Of a stretch of 64,000 bases of DNA, positions 53,901 through 62,159 are shown in pieces. The translations under genes were made by a program, and so were the position numbers. The notes below the pieces were generated by a model. It was not told the DNA's origin and ran no database searches. It saw nothing but the letters and a program-made list of their open reading frames with translations. This DNA comes from Streptomyces coelicoflavus (lineage in GTDB: Bacteria; Actinomycetota; Actinomycetes; Streptomycetales; Streptomycetaceae), in contig NZ_BEWB01000007.1 in NCBI RefSeq assembly GCF_003112555.1, forward strand, positions 310,001 through 374,000, read 5' to 3'. The number at the start of each line of letters is the position of its first letter. Positions within the stretch are counted from its first letter, which is position 1.

Positions 53901-53950
53901 AGCAGGAGGATGAGGTGTCTTCGGGCACGTGAGAACAGCCGTGGGTGCAT
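50942..53950 (-). CDS. Large secreted protein: PA14 - sorbosone dehydrogenase-like propeller - CBM - DUF1080
   Basis: 1002 aa from ATG 53950 with GGAGG 5 bases upstream. Signal peptide to about 34. A PA14-like domain covers about 75-190 (GYLVAPRDGTYVFRLVSDDGS); a glucose/sorbosone dehydrogenase-like six-bladed propeller about 215-640 (GMDWLPDGRLALSTWGG; TPNGIGWGPGGSLFATDNQGG). A CBM6/35-like module lies at about 690-810 (ATLYEAEEARLTGKAG). A C-terminal DUF1080 (3-keto-disaccharide hydrolase) domain spans about 815-1002 (YQDFKLHVEFRVP; NSGIYLQDRYELQILDSYG). The combination suggests extracellular oxidation or lysis of glycosides, but no activity is proven. Confidence 0.87.
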   Translation of the reverse strand: MHPRLFSRARRHLILLLTSAVALGGAWAAPASSAAPADIPPQEPGVTLRVFDVQTPLNELCTLKPGQTPNHDKLMPTVDWSTTADFGGIADNFVSQASGYLVAPRDGTYVFRLVSDDGSRLTLDDTTVIDHDGLHGAEPKDGTVELTAGAHPLRIDHFDRGGGQQLQLSWMPPGESGFSVVPTEALSTDAGVVRVTAPGRKECEAGRDTPGDGLPLTSVRPDLDLTDLRPEGFEPQVTGMDWLPDGRLALSTWGGSDNVAGEVYLLDNVTGETSRDKVTVEKVASGLREPMGIKYVDGSLYVSQKHELTRLVDSDGDDVTDEYRTVATWPYGGNFHEFAFGLLYRDGYFYVNLSVAIDLGGATTNPQPAPNRGTTYKISKKTGKISPIAGGLRTPNGIGWGPGGSLFATDNQGGWLPASKLVQIKQDRFFNHYTEPAGPFEDSPVTQPVLWLPQNEIGNSPSTPLYLTKGRFAGQMLIGDVTYGGLQRAYLEKVKGQYQGAVFRYTQGLEAGVNRVSMGPDGAIYTGGLGADGNWGQEGKLKFGLQKLTPNGGNTFDVQKMRAVPGGFDLTYTQPVSEETAAELASRYEAEQWRYTPTGDYGGPKIAEEELAVRSATLSDDGRTVRLRLDGLKPDRVVHVRSPRPFASASGETLWSTEAWYTLNEMPGKQPPAATLYEAEEARLTGKAGINTDHAGYSGSGFVDRYATEGEVTTTFDVPVRKPGTYDVGLRYSNGPNPFEGTKSLSLYANGKKVRQTRLPSTGDWDTWSTRTESVRLRAGHNTLSYRYDPGDTGHVNLDLITVRPHGARVALFDGTAASQEQWQHTDGRKVAWPLAEERSMEVCCGDIRTKDAYQDFKLHVEFRVPLLPDDVTGQDRGNSGIYLQDRYELQILDSYGDTTPDTNEAGAIYLKKAPDTNAATAPETWQTYDIVFRAARFDENGAKTADARVTVVWNGETVHDDVALDGPTAAGRAETPAAGAIRLQDHGNKVRFRNIRVEPLD

Positions 53951-54155
53951 GGGTCCTCCGGGTGGTGGGGACCGGACCGTGCCGGATGTCGCTCCGGTCT
54001 TGTGCGGCAGGACGGACGTTCCGCCGCCAAGGTAGGAGACTTCCGCTTGGCATGTCCATACTTTGTCATCAGTGTGTGCAAAGTTCTGGACGTCAAGTCC
54101 CCCTCCGGGGCGGCACATTCGCCTCCGTCTCCACGCGGCACGTTCGCCCGCGGGG

Positions 54156-55475
54156 TCAGCGGCCCCTGCGTACCCGGGCCGCCGCGCGCGCCTCCGCGGC
54201 CTTGCGCGCCTCGACGGCCTTGCGCGACCCCTTCGCGGCACCGCCAGGACGGGTGCCCATCCCGCGGAACCGGGCGTTGCCGCCCTCCTTGCCCTGCCCG
54301 GCCGGCGGGCGCTTCGCGCCGGTGAGGTCCGTCAGCTTCTGCTCGCCCGACCGCACCGGGGTCACCGTCGGCCGGATCCCGGCCTCGGACATCATCCGGT
54401 TCACCTCGCGCCGCTGGTCCGGGGTGACGAGCGTGACCACGCTCCCCGCCCGGCCGGCCCGCGCCGTGCGCCCGCCGCGGTGCAGGTAGTCCTTGGCGTC
54501 GGCCGGCGGATCGACGTTGACGACGAGGTCGAGGTCGTCGACGTGGATGCCCCGCGCCGCGACGTTGGTGGCCACCAGCACGGTGACCCCGCCCTCCACG
54601 AACCGGGCGAGGGTGTGGGTGCGCTGCGGCTGCGACTTTCCGCTGTGCAGGGCGGCCGCGGACACTCCGGCGGCCCGCAGCTGCCGGGTGAACCGGTCGA
54701 CCCCGGCCTTGGTGTCGAGGAACATCAGTACCCGGCCGTCGCGGGCGGCGATCTCGGTGGCGGTGGCGTACTTGTCGGCGGGGTGGACGGTCAGTACGTG
54801 GTGCTCCATCGTGCTCACCGAGGCCGACACCGGGTCGACCGACACGGGGACCGGGTCGTGGAGACGGTCCCGCACCAGCTGGTCGACGTCGCCGTCGAGA
54901 GTGGCCGAGAACAGCAGCCGCTGCCCGTCGGAGGGCACCTGGTCCAGGATCCCCGATACCTGGGGCAGGAACCCCATGTCGCACATCTGGTCCGCCTCGT
55001 CCAGCACCGTGATCCGCACGTGGTTCAGGTGGCAGTCCCGCCGGGCCACCAGGTCGGTCAGGCGGCCCGGCGTGGCGACGACCACTTCGGCGCCGTCGCG
55101 CAGCGCCTGGGTCTGGCGGTTGATGGACAGCCCGCCGACGACCGTCGTCAGACGCACGTCCAGGGCCCGCGCGTAGGGCGTCAGCGCCTCGCTCACCTGC
55201 TGGGCCAGTTCCCGGGTCGACACCAGGACGAGGGCCAGCGGCCGCTTCGACTCCGCGCGCCGGCCCGCCGTTCTGGCGAGCAGGGCCAGCCCGAAGGCCA
55301 GCGTCTTGCCGGAGCCGGTCCGCGCCCGGCCGAGGATGTCGCGCCCGGCCAGGGCGTCGGGCAGGGTCGCCGCCTGGATCGGGAAGGGCTCCGTCACCCC
55401 CAGGCCGGTCATCGTCTCCACCAGCACCGGCGGCAGCCCGAGGGCGTCGAAGGATGCGGTCGGCTTCGCGTTCAT
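54156..55475 (-). CDS. DEAD-box RNA helicase
   Basis: 439 aa. Q motif region (FDALGLPPVLVETMTGLGVTEPFPIQ), Walker A ARTGSGKT, DEAD in VLDEADQM, SAT in LFSATLDG, and motifs V-VI in VAARGIHVDDLDLVV and HRGGRTARAGR. A basic low-complexity C-terminal tail of about 60 residues (AKGSRKAVEARKAAEARAAA) probably adds RNA affinity. RNA remodelling in the cytoplasm, often cold-related. Confidence 0.95.
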   Translation of the reverse strand: MNAKPTASFDALGLPPVLVETMTGLGVTEPFPIQAATLPDALAGRDILGRARTGSGKTLAFGLALLARTAGRRAESKRPLALVLVSTRELAQQVSEALTPYARALDVRLTTVVGGLSINRQTQALRDGAEVVVATPGRLTDLVARRDCHLNHVRITVLDEADQMCDMGFLPQVSGILDQVPSDGQRLLFSATLDGDVDQLVRDRLHDPVPVSVDPVSASVSTMEHHVLTVHPADKYATATEIAARDGRVLMFLDTKAGVDRFTRQLRAAGVSAAALHSGKSQPQRTHTLARFVEGGVTVLVATNVAARGIHVDDLDLVVNVDPPADAKDYLHRGGRTARAGRAGSVVTLVTPDQRREVNRMMSEAGIRPTVTPVRSGEQKLTDLTGAKRPPAGQGKEGGNARFRGMGTRPGGAAKGSRKAVEARKAAEARAAARVRRGR

Positions 55476-55509
55476 GGGGGACCTTCCTGTTCAGGCGCCC
55501 GGAACGCGA

Positions 55510-55539
55510 CCGGGTCCGTACCCCTCGGTACGGACCCGG
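55510..55539 (-). terminator. Terminator hairpin between the lipase-like gene and the helicase gene
   Basis: CCGGGTCCGTACC and GGTACGGACCCGG form perfect 13-bp arms around CCTC. An outer GGCGCCCGG/CCGGGCGCC pair allows an alternative longer structure. It lies 67 bases beyond the stop of the reverse-strand hydrolase gene. Confidence 0.75.
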
Positions 55540-55606
55540 GCGCCTCGACGCGTGGGGCCATTTTACCAGCGGGCCTCCCCGCGCCCCGCGGCCGAGCGTC
55601 CGGGCC

Positions 55607-56566
55607 CTACTTGGACTCGATCCGCCCGAGCGGGTCGGGACCGGCGCTCAGCGCGTCCCGCGCCGCCTGCCAGGCGGAGTCGCCCGGGTACAGCTCGGAG
55701 CGCAGATAGGCCCAGGTGAGCCGCTGCACCGCGGCCACCCGGCCGGGGTCCTCGTCGGTGGTCTCCGCCACGTCGTACCCGGCGACCCCGCCGAGCCCGT
55801 GGCCCGCGCCGAACAGGGTGAGCAGGGCCTTGGGGCCGGGGGAGAGGACGTACGGGTCGGTGTGCCACCCGGGTCCGCGCACGGTCAGGTGGGCGGAGTC
55901 GTCCTCGTCGCCGGCGACGACGAGCGCGGGGGTCCGCATCCCGGAGAAGTCCGTGGTCAGGAAGAAGGGCATGTTCTCGGCCGCGGACGCGCTGAGGGCG
56001 TCGCCGCCCCGGCCGGGCGCGGCGAGCAGGACGCCCGCCCGGATGCGGGGCTCGGTCAGGTCCACCTCCGAGCCGTCGTCCGGATCGGTGAGCCGGGCGC
56101 CCAGGAGCAGGCTCGCGGTGTGCCCGCCCATCGAGTGCCCGGCGACGGCGACCCGGTCCCGGTCCAGCCGGCCGGCCAGCTGCGGGACGGCCCGCTCCAG
56201 GTCGTCGAGCCGGTCGAGGACGCGCGTCATGTCCTCGGCGCGCGACCGCCAGAACAGCGGCGCCCCCGGGGTCCTCGGATCGAGCGCCAGTGACCTCGAA
56301 CTCAGGTGCGTCGGCTGGATCACGACGAAGCCGTGCGCCGCCCAGTGGTCGGCGAGGGGCGCGTAACCGTTCAGGGAGGAGAGGTGGTTCGAGTAGCCCT
56401 GGCCGTGCGAGAGCAGGACGACCGGCAGGCCGGTCCCGGTCACGGGGGCCGAGACCCGCACCTGGAGCTCCACGGGCCGTCCCGGGGCGGGCAGCACGAC
56501 CGGGGCGACGGAGAGGACGGGCACGGGCGGGGAGGCGAAGTCGGTGGGGGATATCGGTGCACTCAC
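55607..56566 (-). CDS. Alpha/beta hydrolase, PAF-acetylhydrolase/chlorophyllase-like
   Basis: 319 aa from GTG 56566; the frame is open to a GTG at 56668 and the start is not certain, as no good ribosome-binding site is seen. Nucleophile Ser in VAGHSMGGHTAS, oxyanion region LLSHGQGYSNHLSS, acid in VAGDEDDSAH and His in FGAGHGLGG. No signal peptide, so probably cytoplasmic esterase or lipase. It has a strong promoter with two near-palindromic operators, so it is tightly regulated by a repressor encoded elsewhere. Confidence 0.85.
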   Translation of the reverse strand: MSAPISPTDFASPPVPVLSVAPVVLPAPGRPVELQVRVSAPVTGTGLPVVLLSHGQGYSNHLSSLNGYAPLADHWAAHGFVVIQPTHLSSRSLALDPRTPGAPLFWRSRAEDMTRVLDRLDDLERAVPQLAGRLDRDRVAVAGHSMGGHTASLLLGARLTDPDDGSEVDLTEPRIRAGVLLAAPGRGGDALSASAAENMPFFLTTDFSGMRTPALVVAGDEDDSAHLTVRGPGWHTDPYVLSPGPKALLTLFGAGHGLGGVAGYDVAETTDEDPGRVAAVQRLTWAYLRSELYPGDSAWQAARDALSAGPDPLGRIESK

Positions 56567-56684
56567 GATGCGGATGTCCGTTCGGTAGTTCGGGGCTCGT
56601 GGGCCTGGCGGCCGCGGCGGCCGGTCGTGCGGGACGGCGGCGGTCGAGGCCGTTCCAGGAGGGCGCACGTCGGCGCGACAAAGC

Positions 56685-56732
56685 GGAACGCTGTCCCAGT
56701 TAAATATACGGAACGCTGTCCCGTTTGGTCAA
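56685..56732 (-). promoter_or_regulatory. Promoter with two TetR-like operators upstream of the hydrolase gene
   Basis: On the reverse strand TTGACC (56732-56727) and TATATT (56708-56703) are 18 bases apart, one of the best promoters in the window. GGAACGCTGTCCC, an imperfect palindrome of the GGRACNNNGTYCC type, occurs at 56710-56722 within the spacer and again at 56685-56697 just past the -10, exactly 25 bases apart. Repressor binding at both would block RNA polymerase. No regulator gene adjoins it. Confidence 0.8.
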
Positions 56733-57163
56733 CGCGTACCTTCCGAAGCGGGCGCCGAGCCGCGACGGTCCGCCTGAACGCGGCGGTGGCTCCACACGAG
56801 CAGGGCGAACAGCGCCACGCTGGAGATGATCAGACTCGCCCCGGTGGCCCATCCGGAGTACGGCAGCTCGGGGACCAGGCCCCACGCCAGACCCGCCGCG
56901 AGAAGGAACAGCCCCACCGACACCGAGCCCGCGATGCGCCACCAGGAGGACACGCTCTCCTCGGCCGCGCGCATCGCCCGGACGCGGACGGGGGCGACGA
57001 ACCGGTCCAACGCCGGGACGGCGCGCGCCAGCAGCACCACGCCGGCGAAGACGAGCAGCAGGCCGGGTCCCGGCAGCACCAGGAGAGCGACGCCGAGCAG
57101 CAGCAGGACGGCCCCGAGAGCACCCAGGGCGGTGCGCCGGATCGAATCGACACCCCGCGCCAT
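56729..57163 (-). CDS. PGPGW-family small membrane protein
   Basis: 144 aa. Four membrane segments, the first pair carrying the family motif in LLVLPGPGLLLVFAGVVLLA. The middle is amphipathic with a double Trp (SSWWRIAG) and the C-terminus is short and polar. Function unknown. Its last codons overlap the -35 region of the following hydrolase promoter, so read-through and that promoter may interact. AGGAG lies upstream of ATG 57163. Confidence 0.85.
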   Translation of the reverse strand: MARGVDSIRRTALGALGAVLLLLGVALLVLPGPGLLLVFAGVVLLARAVPALDRFVAPVRVRAMRAAEESVSSWWRIAGSVSVGLFLLAAGLAWGLVPELPYSGWATGASLIISSVALFALLVWSHRRVQADRRGSAPASEGTR

Positions 57164-57435
57164 GGCGCCCCACTCTCCTGCGGTCGGGAAGAACTCCGGT
57201 CTCCGGTTCCGTCGGCGTGCCCAACCTTAGGCAGCAATCGACGTGCGGGCGATTCCGGCGCGGACGCGGCGGGCGGGGCCCGACGGTGCGGGCGCGGGAA
57301 GGTCTCGCCCCACCCTGTCCGCCAATGCCCTTTGTGGACGGGGCAGTTGCCGGGACGCCCCATCGACGTGCGGGCACTTCGCTGCTAGACCTGCACCACC
57401 CGTACCACCTGCACCCACCGTCCAAGGAGGAGCAT

Positions 57436-59303
57436 GTGAGACCACGTCGCGCGGTCGTCCGGACCGCCTCGGCACTCGTCGCCCTCGCCCTGACCGCGGG
57501 CCTCGGCGGCCCGGCCGTCGCGGCCGAGGGTGCGGAGTCGGAGCCGGCCGCCACCGCCACCGGGGCCGGTCCCGTCACGCACGAGGAGAACGACCGGGTC
57601 CCGGAGGGTTCGGTCTGGACCCAGCACTACTTCCCGTCGTCCGACCGCTCGGACACCCGCCTCCACGCCGACGTGCTGCTTCCCGAGGGACTGAAGCACA
57701 GGGAGAAGGTGCCGGTCATCCTGTCGATCGGCCCCTACTTCGCCCATGCCGGCCAGACCGGCCCCGAGGGCTGGAGCCACACCGGGCCGTCCGCCCGCTT
57801 CCAGGACTTCATCGAGGGCACCGACCTCTTCGACCAGGGGTACGCCTTCGTCATGGTGGACCTGCGCGGCTTCGGCGGCTCCACCGGCTGCCTGGACTGG
57901 GGCGGGCCGGGCGAGCAGGCCGACGTGAAGGCCGCGATCGACTGGGCCGCGAAGCAGCCCTGGTCCACCGGCGCGGTCGGCATGTACGGCAAGTCGTACG
58001 ACGCCGTCACCGGCCTCATCGGCAACAACCTGGACCAGCGGGCGCTGAAGGCCGTCGTGGCCCAGGAACCCGTGTGGGACATGTACCAGTACATCTACTC
58101 CAACGGGGTGCCCCGCCCGAACGTGACCGGCACCGCCGACGCCTACAACTCCATCGCGTCGATGCCCGCGATGGCGGACGACGACCCCCGCTACCGGGCC
58201 GCGGCCCGGTACGAGGAGAGCCACCCGAGTGCCTGACGGAGAACTCGGCCGGATACCGCATATCCGACCAGTGGGACGAGCACTGGACCTCCCGCGACCT
58301 GGCGCGGATGGCGAAGGGCAGCGACACCCCGCTCTTCGTGACGCAGGGCTTCGTCGAGAACAACACCAAGCCCGAGGAGATGGAGGAGTACCTCGACAAC
58401 CACCGGGGCCCCGAGCGCGGCTGGCTCGGCCAGTGGGACCACGTGCGCGGCGGCGACCGCGTCGAGGACGGCCGCCTGGCCATGGGCCGCGAGGGCTGGT
58501 ACGAGGAGACCCTGTCCTTCTACGACCGGTACCTGAAGGGCGTCAGGCCGACGGTGCGCTACCCGGCCTACGCCGTCGAGGACTCCACCGGCGCCTGGCG
58601 CGCCCAGCGTACGTGGCCCGTCACCGAACGGTCGGTCACCGTTCCGCTCGGCGGCGGCTCCTACGTGGACGACGGCGGCGCGTCCGCCCGCGCGGAGCTG
58701 ACCGCGTCCGGCACCCCGGCGCCGAAGGCACCGTCGCAGCCGCCCGGCAGGTGGGACATGGAGAACGCGCCGGCGACCGAGCAGCCGGCCCCGGCCGGGC
58801 TGGCCGCGGGAGTGGCGGAGCGTCAGCTCGCGGGCGAGGTCGGCTCCAGCTTCTTCGTCTGGTCAAAGCCGCTGAAGAAGGACACACGCGTCACCGGCAC
58901 CCCGCAGGTCTCCCTGACGGCCCGCGGCGAGGGCAACGTCATGCTCAAGCTGTACGACGTCGCCCCCGACGGCACCGCCGTCATGTTCGACGAGCAGGTC
59001 TCCCTGGTGAAGCCCGGACGGATGAGCGTCGACCTGAAGGCGACCGACTGGACCCTCGCCGCCGGGCACGTGCTGGCCGTGGAGATCGGTTCCGTCCAGA
59101 CCGGTTCCTGGCGCGACACGCCCTCCGGCGAGACCGTCGAGGTCAAGGGGGCCAGGCTCCGGCTGGCGCTGGACAACCCGGCCGACGACGTCGCCACCCC
59201 CGGGGAGCGGTCGCCGTACCTGGACACGTATCTGCGCCGGTACACGGTGGACCTGCCGGCCGGTCCCGGCACATTCTCGGTGGTTCCGGGCGGCCGGCCG
59301 TGA
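57436..59303 (+). pseudogene. Secreted CocE/NonD-type S15 peptidase (X-Pro dipeptidyl-peptidase family), frameshifted
   Basis: Adding one base in the CCC run at 58224-58226 restores a 622-residue protein. The first frame ends in SHPSA at a stop beside 58236; the second resumes ECLTENSAGYRISDQW and runs to 59303. Signal peptide (ASALVALALTAGLGGPAVAAEG), alpha/beta-hydrolase domain with nucleophile Ser in MYGKSYDAVTG and substrate motif VDLRGFGGSTGCLDWGG, and a PepX_C beta-sandwich at the C-terminus (SFFVWSKPLKKDTRVTGTPQVSL). AAGGAGG precedes GTG 57436. Either a true lesion leaving a 266-residue product or a sequence error. Confidence 0.85.
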
Positions 59304-59341
59304 CAAGCTGTGCTCTTGTTGTCCGAGCCCAGGAGGTCGTC

Positions 59342-59581
59342 ATGACTGAAGAGTCTTCATCGCAAGCAGGTTCGGAACCGGCGGAGGCCGAGAGCACCGC
59401 CCTCACACCCGATGCCAACGGTCAGTACGACCTGAAGGACAAGTTCCGCCAGGCGCTGGAGCGCAAGCGCGGCAAACAGGCCGAGGCCGCTGCCCTTGCC
59501 GCGAACGCCGACGTGGCGAAGATCCGGGGCACCCACGGTCCGGCCGCCAGCCAGCGGTCGTTCCGGCGCAAGAGCGGCTGA
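59342..59581 (+). CDS. Small DUF5302-type protein
   Basis: 79 aa. Acidic N-terminus and a basic helical C-terminal half with the family stretch YDLKDKFRQALERKRGKQ and the ending QRSFRRKSG. AGGAGG precedes the ATG. It is 38 bases after the S15 peptidase gene and is followed by a terminator. Common in actinobacteria; function unknown. Confidence 0.85.
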   Translation: MTEESSSQAGSEPAEAESTALTPDANGQYDLKDKFRQALERKRGKQAEAAALAANADVAKIRGTHGPAASQRSFRRKSG

Positions 59582-59604
59582 GGCCGCGCAGGACCCGCAA
59601 CCCG

Positions 59605-59640
59605 GCAGGGCCCGACCGTGACGGCACGGTCGGGCCCTGC
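59605..59640. terminator. Bidirectional terminator with 16-bp perfect arms
   Basis: GCAGGGCCCGACCGTG and CACGGTCGGGCCCTGC around ACGG. It separates the DUF5302 gene from the converging siderophore formyltransferase gene. Confidence 0.9.
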
Positions 59641-59666
59641 CCGTCATGGGTGTCCGGTCGCGGCGC

Positions 59667-60614
59667 TCAGGGGCGGGCGGTCAGATAGCCGCCCATGGAG
59701 GTGAAGTACTCCGTCGCGGCCAACTCCCGCCCGTCCTCCGTCCGTACGCGCGTGACGGCGAGGCCGTGATCGCGGCCCCGGCGCGCGTCGGCCCCGGCGA
59801 CGATCACCACGCCCTCGCCCTCCCGGTAGAAGATCCGGCCGGGGGTGCCGCCGTAGCGCCCCTCGGAGACCACGGCGGCGAGGATCTCCAGCCGCCTGCC
59901 GCGGTGGAAGGTGAAGGCGCTGGGGTACGGCTCGGACTGGGCCCGGACCAGACGCTCGAGGTCCTCGGCCGGCCAGTTCCAGTCGATGCGGATGTCCTCG
60001 GCGGACCTCTTGTGGAAGAAGCTCGCCGCGGAGCGGTCCTGCCTGGTGAACTCGGTCTGCCCGGCCGCGATGAGCCCGAGGGCGCCGATGGTGACCGGGG
60101 CGATCAGGTCGACGGTCTTGTGGAAGAGGTCGGTGGCGGTGTCCGTCGGCCCGACCGGCACCGCCTCCTGCCGGACGATGTCCCCGGCGTCCAGCTCGTC
60201 GTTCATCATGTGCGCGGTGACGCCCACCTCGGTCTCGCCGTTGAGCAGCGCCCAGATCAGCGGGGAGAACCCGGCGTACTTCGGCAGCAGCGAGTCGTGC
60301 ACGTTGAGGGTGCCGTGGCGAGGCAGGCCGAAGATGCGCGGGGGGATCCAGGTCCGCCAGTTGTTGGCCACGATGATGTCCGGACCGGCCTCCTCGAGAC
60401 GCTCGAACAGCTCGTCGTCGTCCGGGCGGTTGCGGATCAGCACCGGGACGCCGTGCTCCTCGGCGAGGTCGGCGACGGAGTCGCTCCAGATCTTCTCGTA
60501 CGCGTGCTCGCTCTTGGGGTGCGTGACCACCAGGACCACGTCGTGCTCGGAGTCCAGCAGGGCTCGCAGGGTGCGGTGCCCCCAGGTCTGGTAACCGAAC
60601 ATGACGACCCGCAT
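59667..60614 (-). CDS. cchA: Hydroxyornithine formyltransferase, coelichelin biosynthesis
   Basis: 315 aa. Methionyl-tRNA formyltransferase fold with the catalytic Asn-His region NVHDSLLPKYAGFSPLIWALL and a C-terminal OB-like domain. It would formylate N5-hydroxyornithine using formyl-tetrahydrofolate. Divergent from an ornithine monooxygenase gene with an iron box on each side, exactly the cchA/cchB arrangement of the coelichelin cluster of S. coelicolor, as I recall it. Iron repression through a DmdR/IdeR-type regulator is expected. Confidence 0.92.
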   Translation of the reverse strand: MRVVMFGYQTWGHRTLRALLDSEHDVVLVVTHPKSEHAYEKIWSDSVADLAEEHGVPVLIRNRPDDDELFERLEEAGPDIIVANNWRTWIPPRIFGLPRHGTLNVHDSLLPKYAGFSPLIWALLNGETEVGVTAHMMNDELDAGDIVRQEAVPVGPTDTATDLFHKTVDLIAPVTIGALGLIAAGQTEFTRQDRSAASFFHKRSAEDIRIDWNWPAEDLERLVRAQSEPYPSAFTFHRGRRLEILAAVVSEGRYGGTPGRIFYREGEGVVIVAGADARRGRDHGLAVTRVRTEDGRELAATEYFTSMGGYLTARP

Positions 60615-60664
60615 GGGGGTTCCTCCTCGGGACAGGTGCTGAAGGCAGGGACTGACCCGGGCAG

Positions 60665-60683
60665 TTAAGCAAGCCTTACCTTA
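60665..60683 (-). promoter_or_regulatory. Iron box for cchA
   Basis: The reverse strand reads TAAGGTAAGGCTTGCTTAA, a close match to the 19-bp actinobacterial iron box TTAGGTTAGGCTAACCTAA, 51 bases before the cchA start. Confidence 0.85.
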
Positions 60684-60759
60684 GTGCGCAACACCGCGTC
60701 GGAGTGCGTCAGTTGGCTGGAACCGACCCCTGGTGCGCCCTATCGACAGCCGTACCTCA

Positions 60760-60778
60760 TTAGCTTAGGCTCACCTAA
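60760..60778 (+). promoter_or_regulatory. Iron box for cchB and downstream genes
   Basis: TTAGCTTAGGCTCACCTAA differs from the DmdR/IdeR consensus iron box at only two positions and lies 26 bases before the cchB start. Confidence 0.9.
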
Positions 60779-60803
60779 GTTTCCGGCGCACGAGGGGAGT
60801 GAC

Positions 60804-62159
60804 ATGTCACAGGTTCTTCCTGCTGACCCAACGCTGGTCCACGACCTCATTGGTATCGGCTTCGGACCGTCCAATGTCGCCATGGCGATCGCGATCCGCG
60901 AACACAACGCACGGGCCGGCGGGCAGGAGGCGCTCGACGCCCGCTTCTTCGAGCACCAGCCGCGCTTCGGCTGGCACCGCGGCATGCTGATCGACGACGC
61001 GACCATGCAGGTGTCGTTCCTCAAGGACCTGGTGACACTGCGGAACCCGGCCAGCGAGTACAGCTTCCTCTGCTACCTGCAGAGCAAGGGGCGGCTGATC
61101 GACTTCATCAACCACAAGAACCTCTTCCCGCTGCGGGTCGAGTTCCACGACTACTTCGAGTGGGCCGCGGCCAAGGTCGACGACATGGTCTCCTACGGTC
61201 ACGAGGTCGTCGGCGTCGCACCCGTCGTGCGGGACGGAGCCGTGGACCACCTGGAGGTGACGGTCCGTTCGGGGGAGGGGCTCGAGGTCCACCGGGCGCG
61301 CAACCTCGTCGTCGGCACCGGGCTGCGCCCCCTCGTGCCGGAAGGCGTGGAGCGCGGCGACCGGGTCTGGCACAACTCCGAACTGCTGACCAGGGTCGAC
61401 GCGTTGGAGGGCACCTCACCCTCCCGGTTCGTCGTCGTCGGCGCCGGGCAGAGCGCCGCCGAGAACGTCGCCTACCTGCACCGCCGCTTCCCCGGCGCCG
61501 AGGTCTGCGCGGTCTTCGCCCGCTACGGCTACAGCCCCGCCGACGACAGCGCGTTCGCCAACCGGATCTTCGACCCGGCGGCCGTCGACGACTACTTCGC
61601 CGCGCCCGGCAGCGTCAAACGCCGGCTGATGGACTACCACGGCAACACCAACTACTCCGTGGTGGACATCGACCTGATCGACGACCTGTACCGGCAGATG
61701 TACCGGGAGAAGGTCCTCGGCACCGAGCGGCTGCGGTTCCTCAACGTCTCCAGGCTCACCGACGTCAAGGAGACACCGGACCGGGTGCGCGCCACGGTGA
61801 CCTCCCTGGTCACCGGTGAGGAGACCCTCCTGGACGCGGACGTCCTGGTCCTCGCCACCGGCTACGGCCCCGCCGACCCCCTCGGACTGCTGGGCGAGGT
61901 CGCGGACCGCTGTCTGCGCGACGACGAGGGCCGGGTGCGCGTCGAGCGCGACTACCGCGTCGCCACGGACCCGGCCCTGCGCTGCGGCATCTACTTGCAG
62001 GGCGGCACCGAGCACACGCACGGCATCACCTCGTCGCTGCTGTCCAACACCGCCGTCCGGGTCGGCGAGATCCTCGACTCGCTCCTCGGCCGGGGACTCG
62101 AGTCCGGTTCCGACGAGGCCCGTACGGTCGCCGACGGGACCGGCACCGGCGCGCGTTAA
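60804..62159 (+). CDS. cchB: L-ornithine N5-monooxygenase, coelichelin biosynthesis
   Basis: 451 aa. FAD site GIGFGPSNVAMAI at residues 17-29, NADPH site VVVGAGQSAAENVAYL (about 212-227), the substrate motif around DDSAFANRIFDP, and the C-terminal ATGYGPADPLGLL. Hydroxylates L-ornithine at N5 as the first step to hydroxamate siderophores; CchA then formylates it. GAGGGG precedes the ATG. Its TAA overlaps the next ATG. Iron-repressed through the box at 60760. Confidence 0.95.
   Translation: MSQVLPADPTLVHDLIGIGFGPSNVAMAIAIREHNARAGGQEALDARFFEHQPRFGWHRGMLIDDATMQVSFLKDLVTLRNPASEYSFLCYLQSKGRLIDFINHKNLFPLRVEFHDYFEWAAAKVDDMVSYGHEVVGVAPVVRDGAVDHLEVTVRSGEGLEVHRARNLVVGTGLRPLVPEGVERGDRVWHNSELLTRVDALEGTSPSRFVVVGAGQSAAENVAYLHRRFPGAEVCAVFARYGYSPADDSAFANRIFDPAAVDDYFAAPGSVKRRLMDYHGNTNYSVVDIDLIDDLYRQMYREKVLGTERLRFLNVSRLTDVKETPDRVRATVTSLVTGEETLLDADVLVLATGYGPADPLGLLGEVADRCLRDDEGRVRVERDYRVATDPALRCGIYLQGGTEHTHGITSSLLSNTAVRVGEILDSLLGRGLESGSDEARTVADGTGTGAR

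Noticed and set aside
57434..57436. ATG as the start of the S15 peptidase gene
   Set aside because: It is followed at once by a TGA stop; the overlapping GTG at 57436 is in the coding frame and well placed after AAGGAGG.
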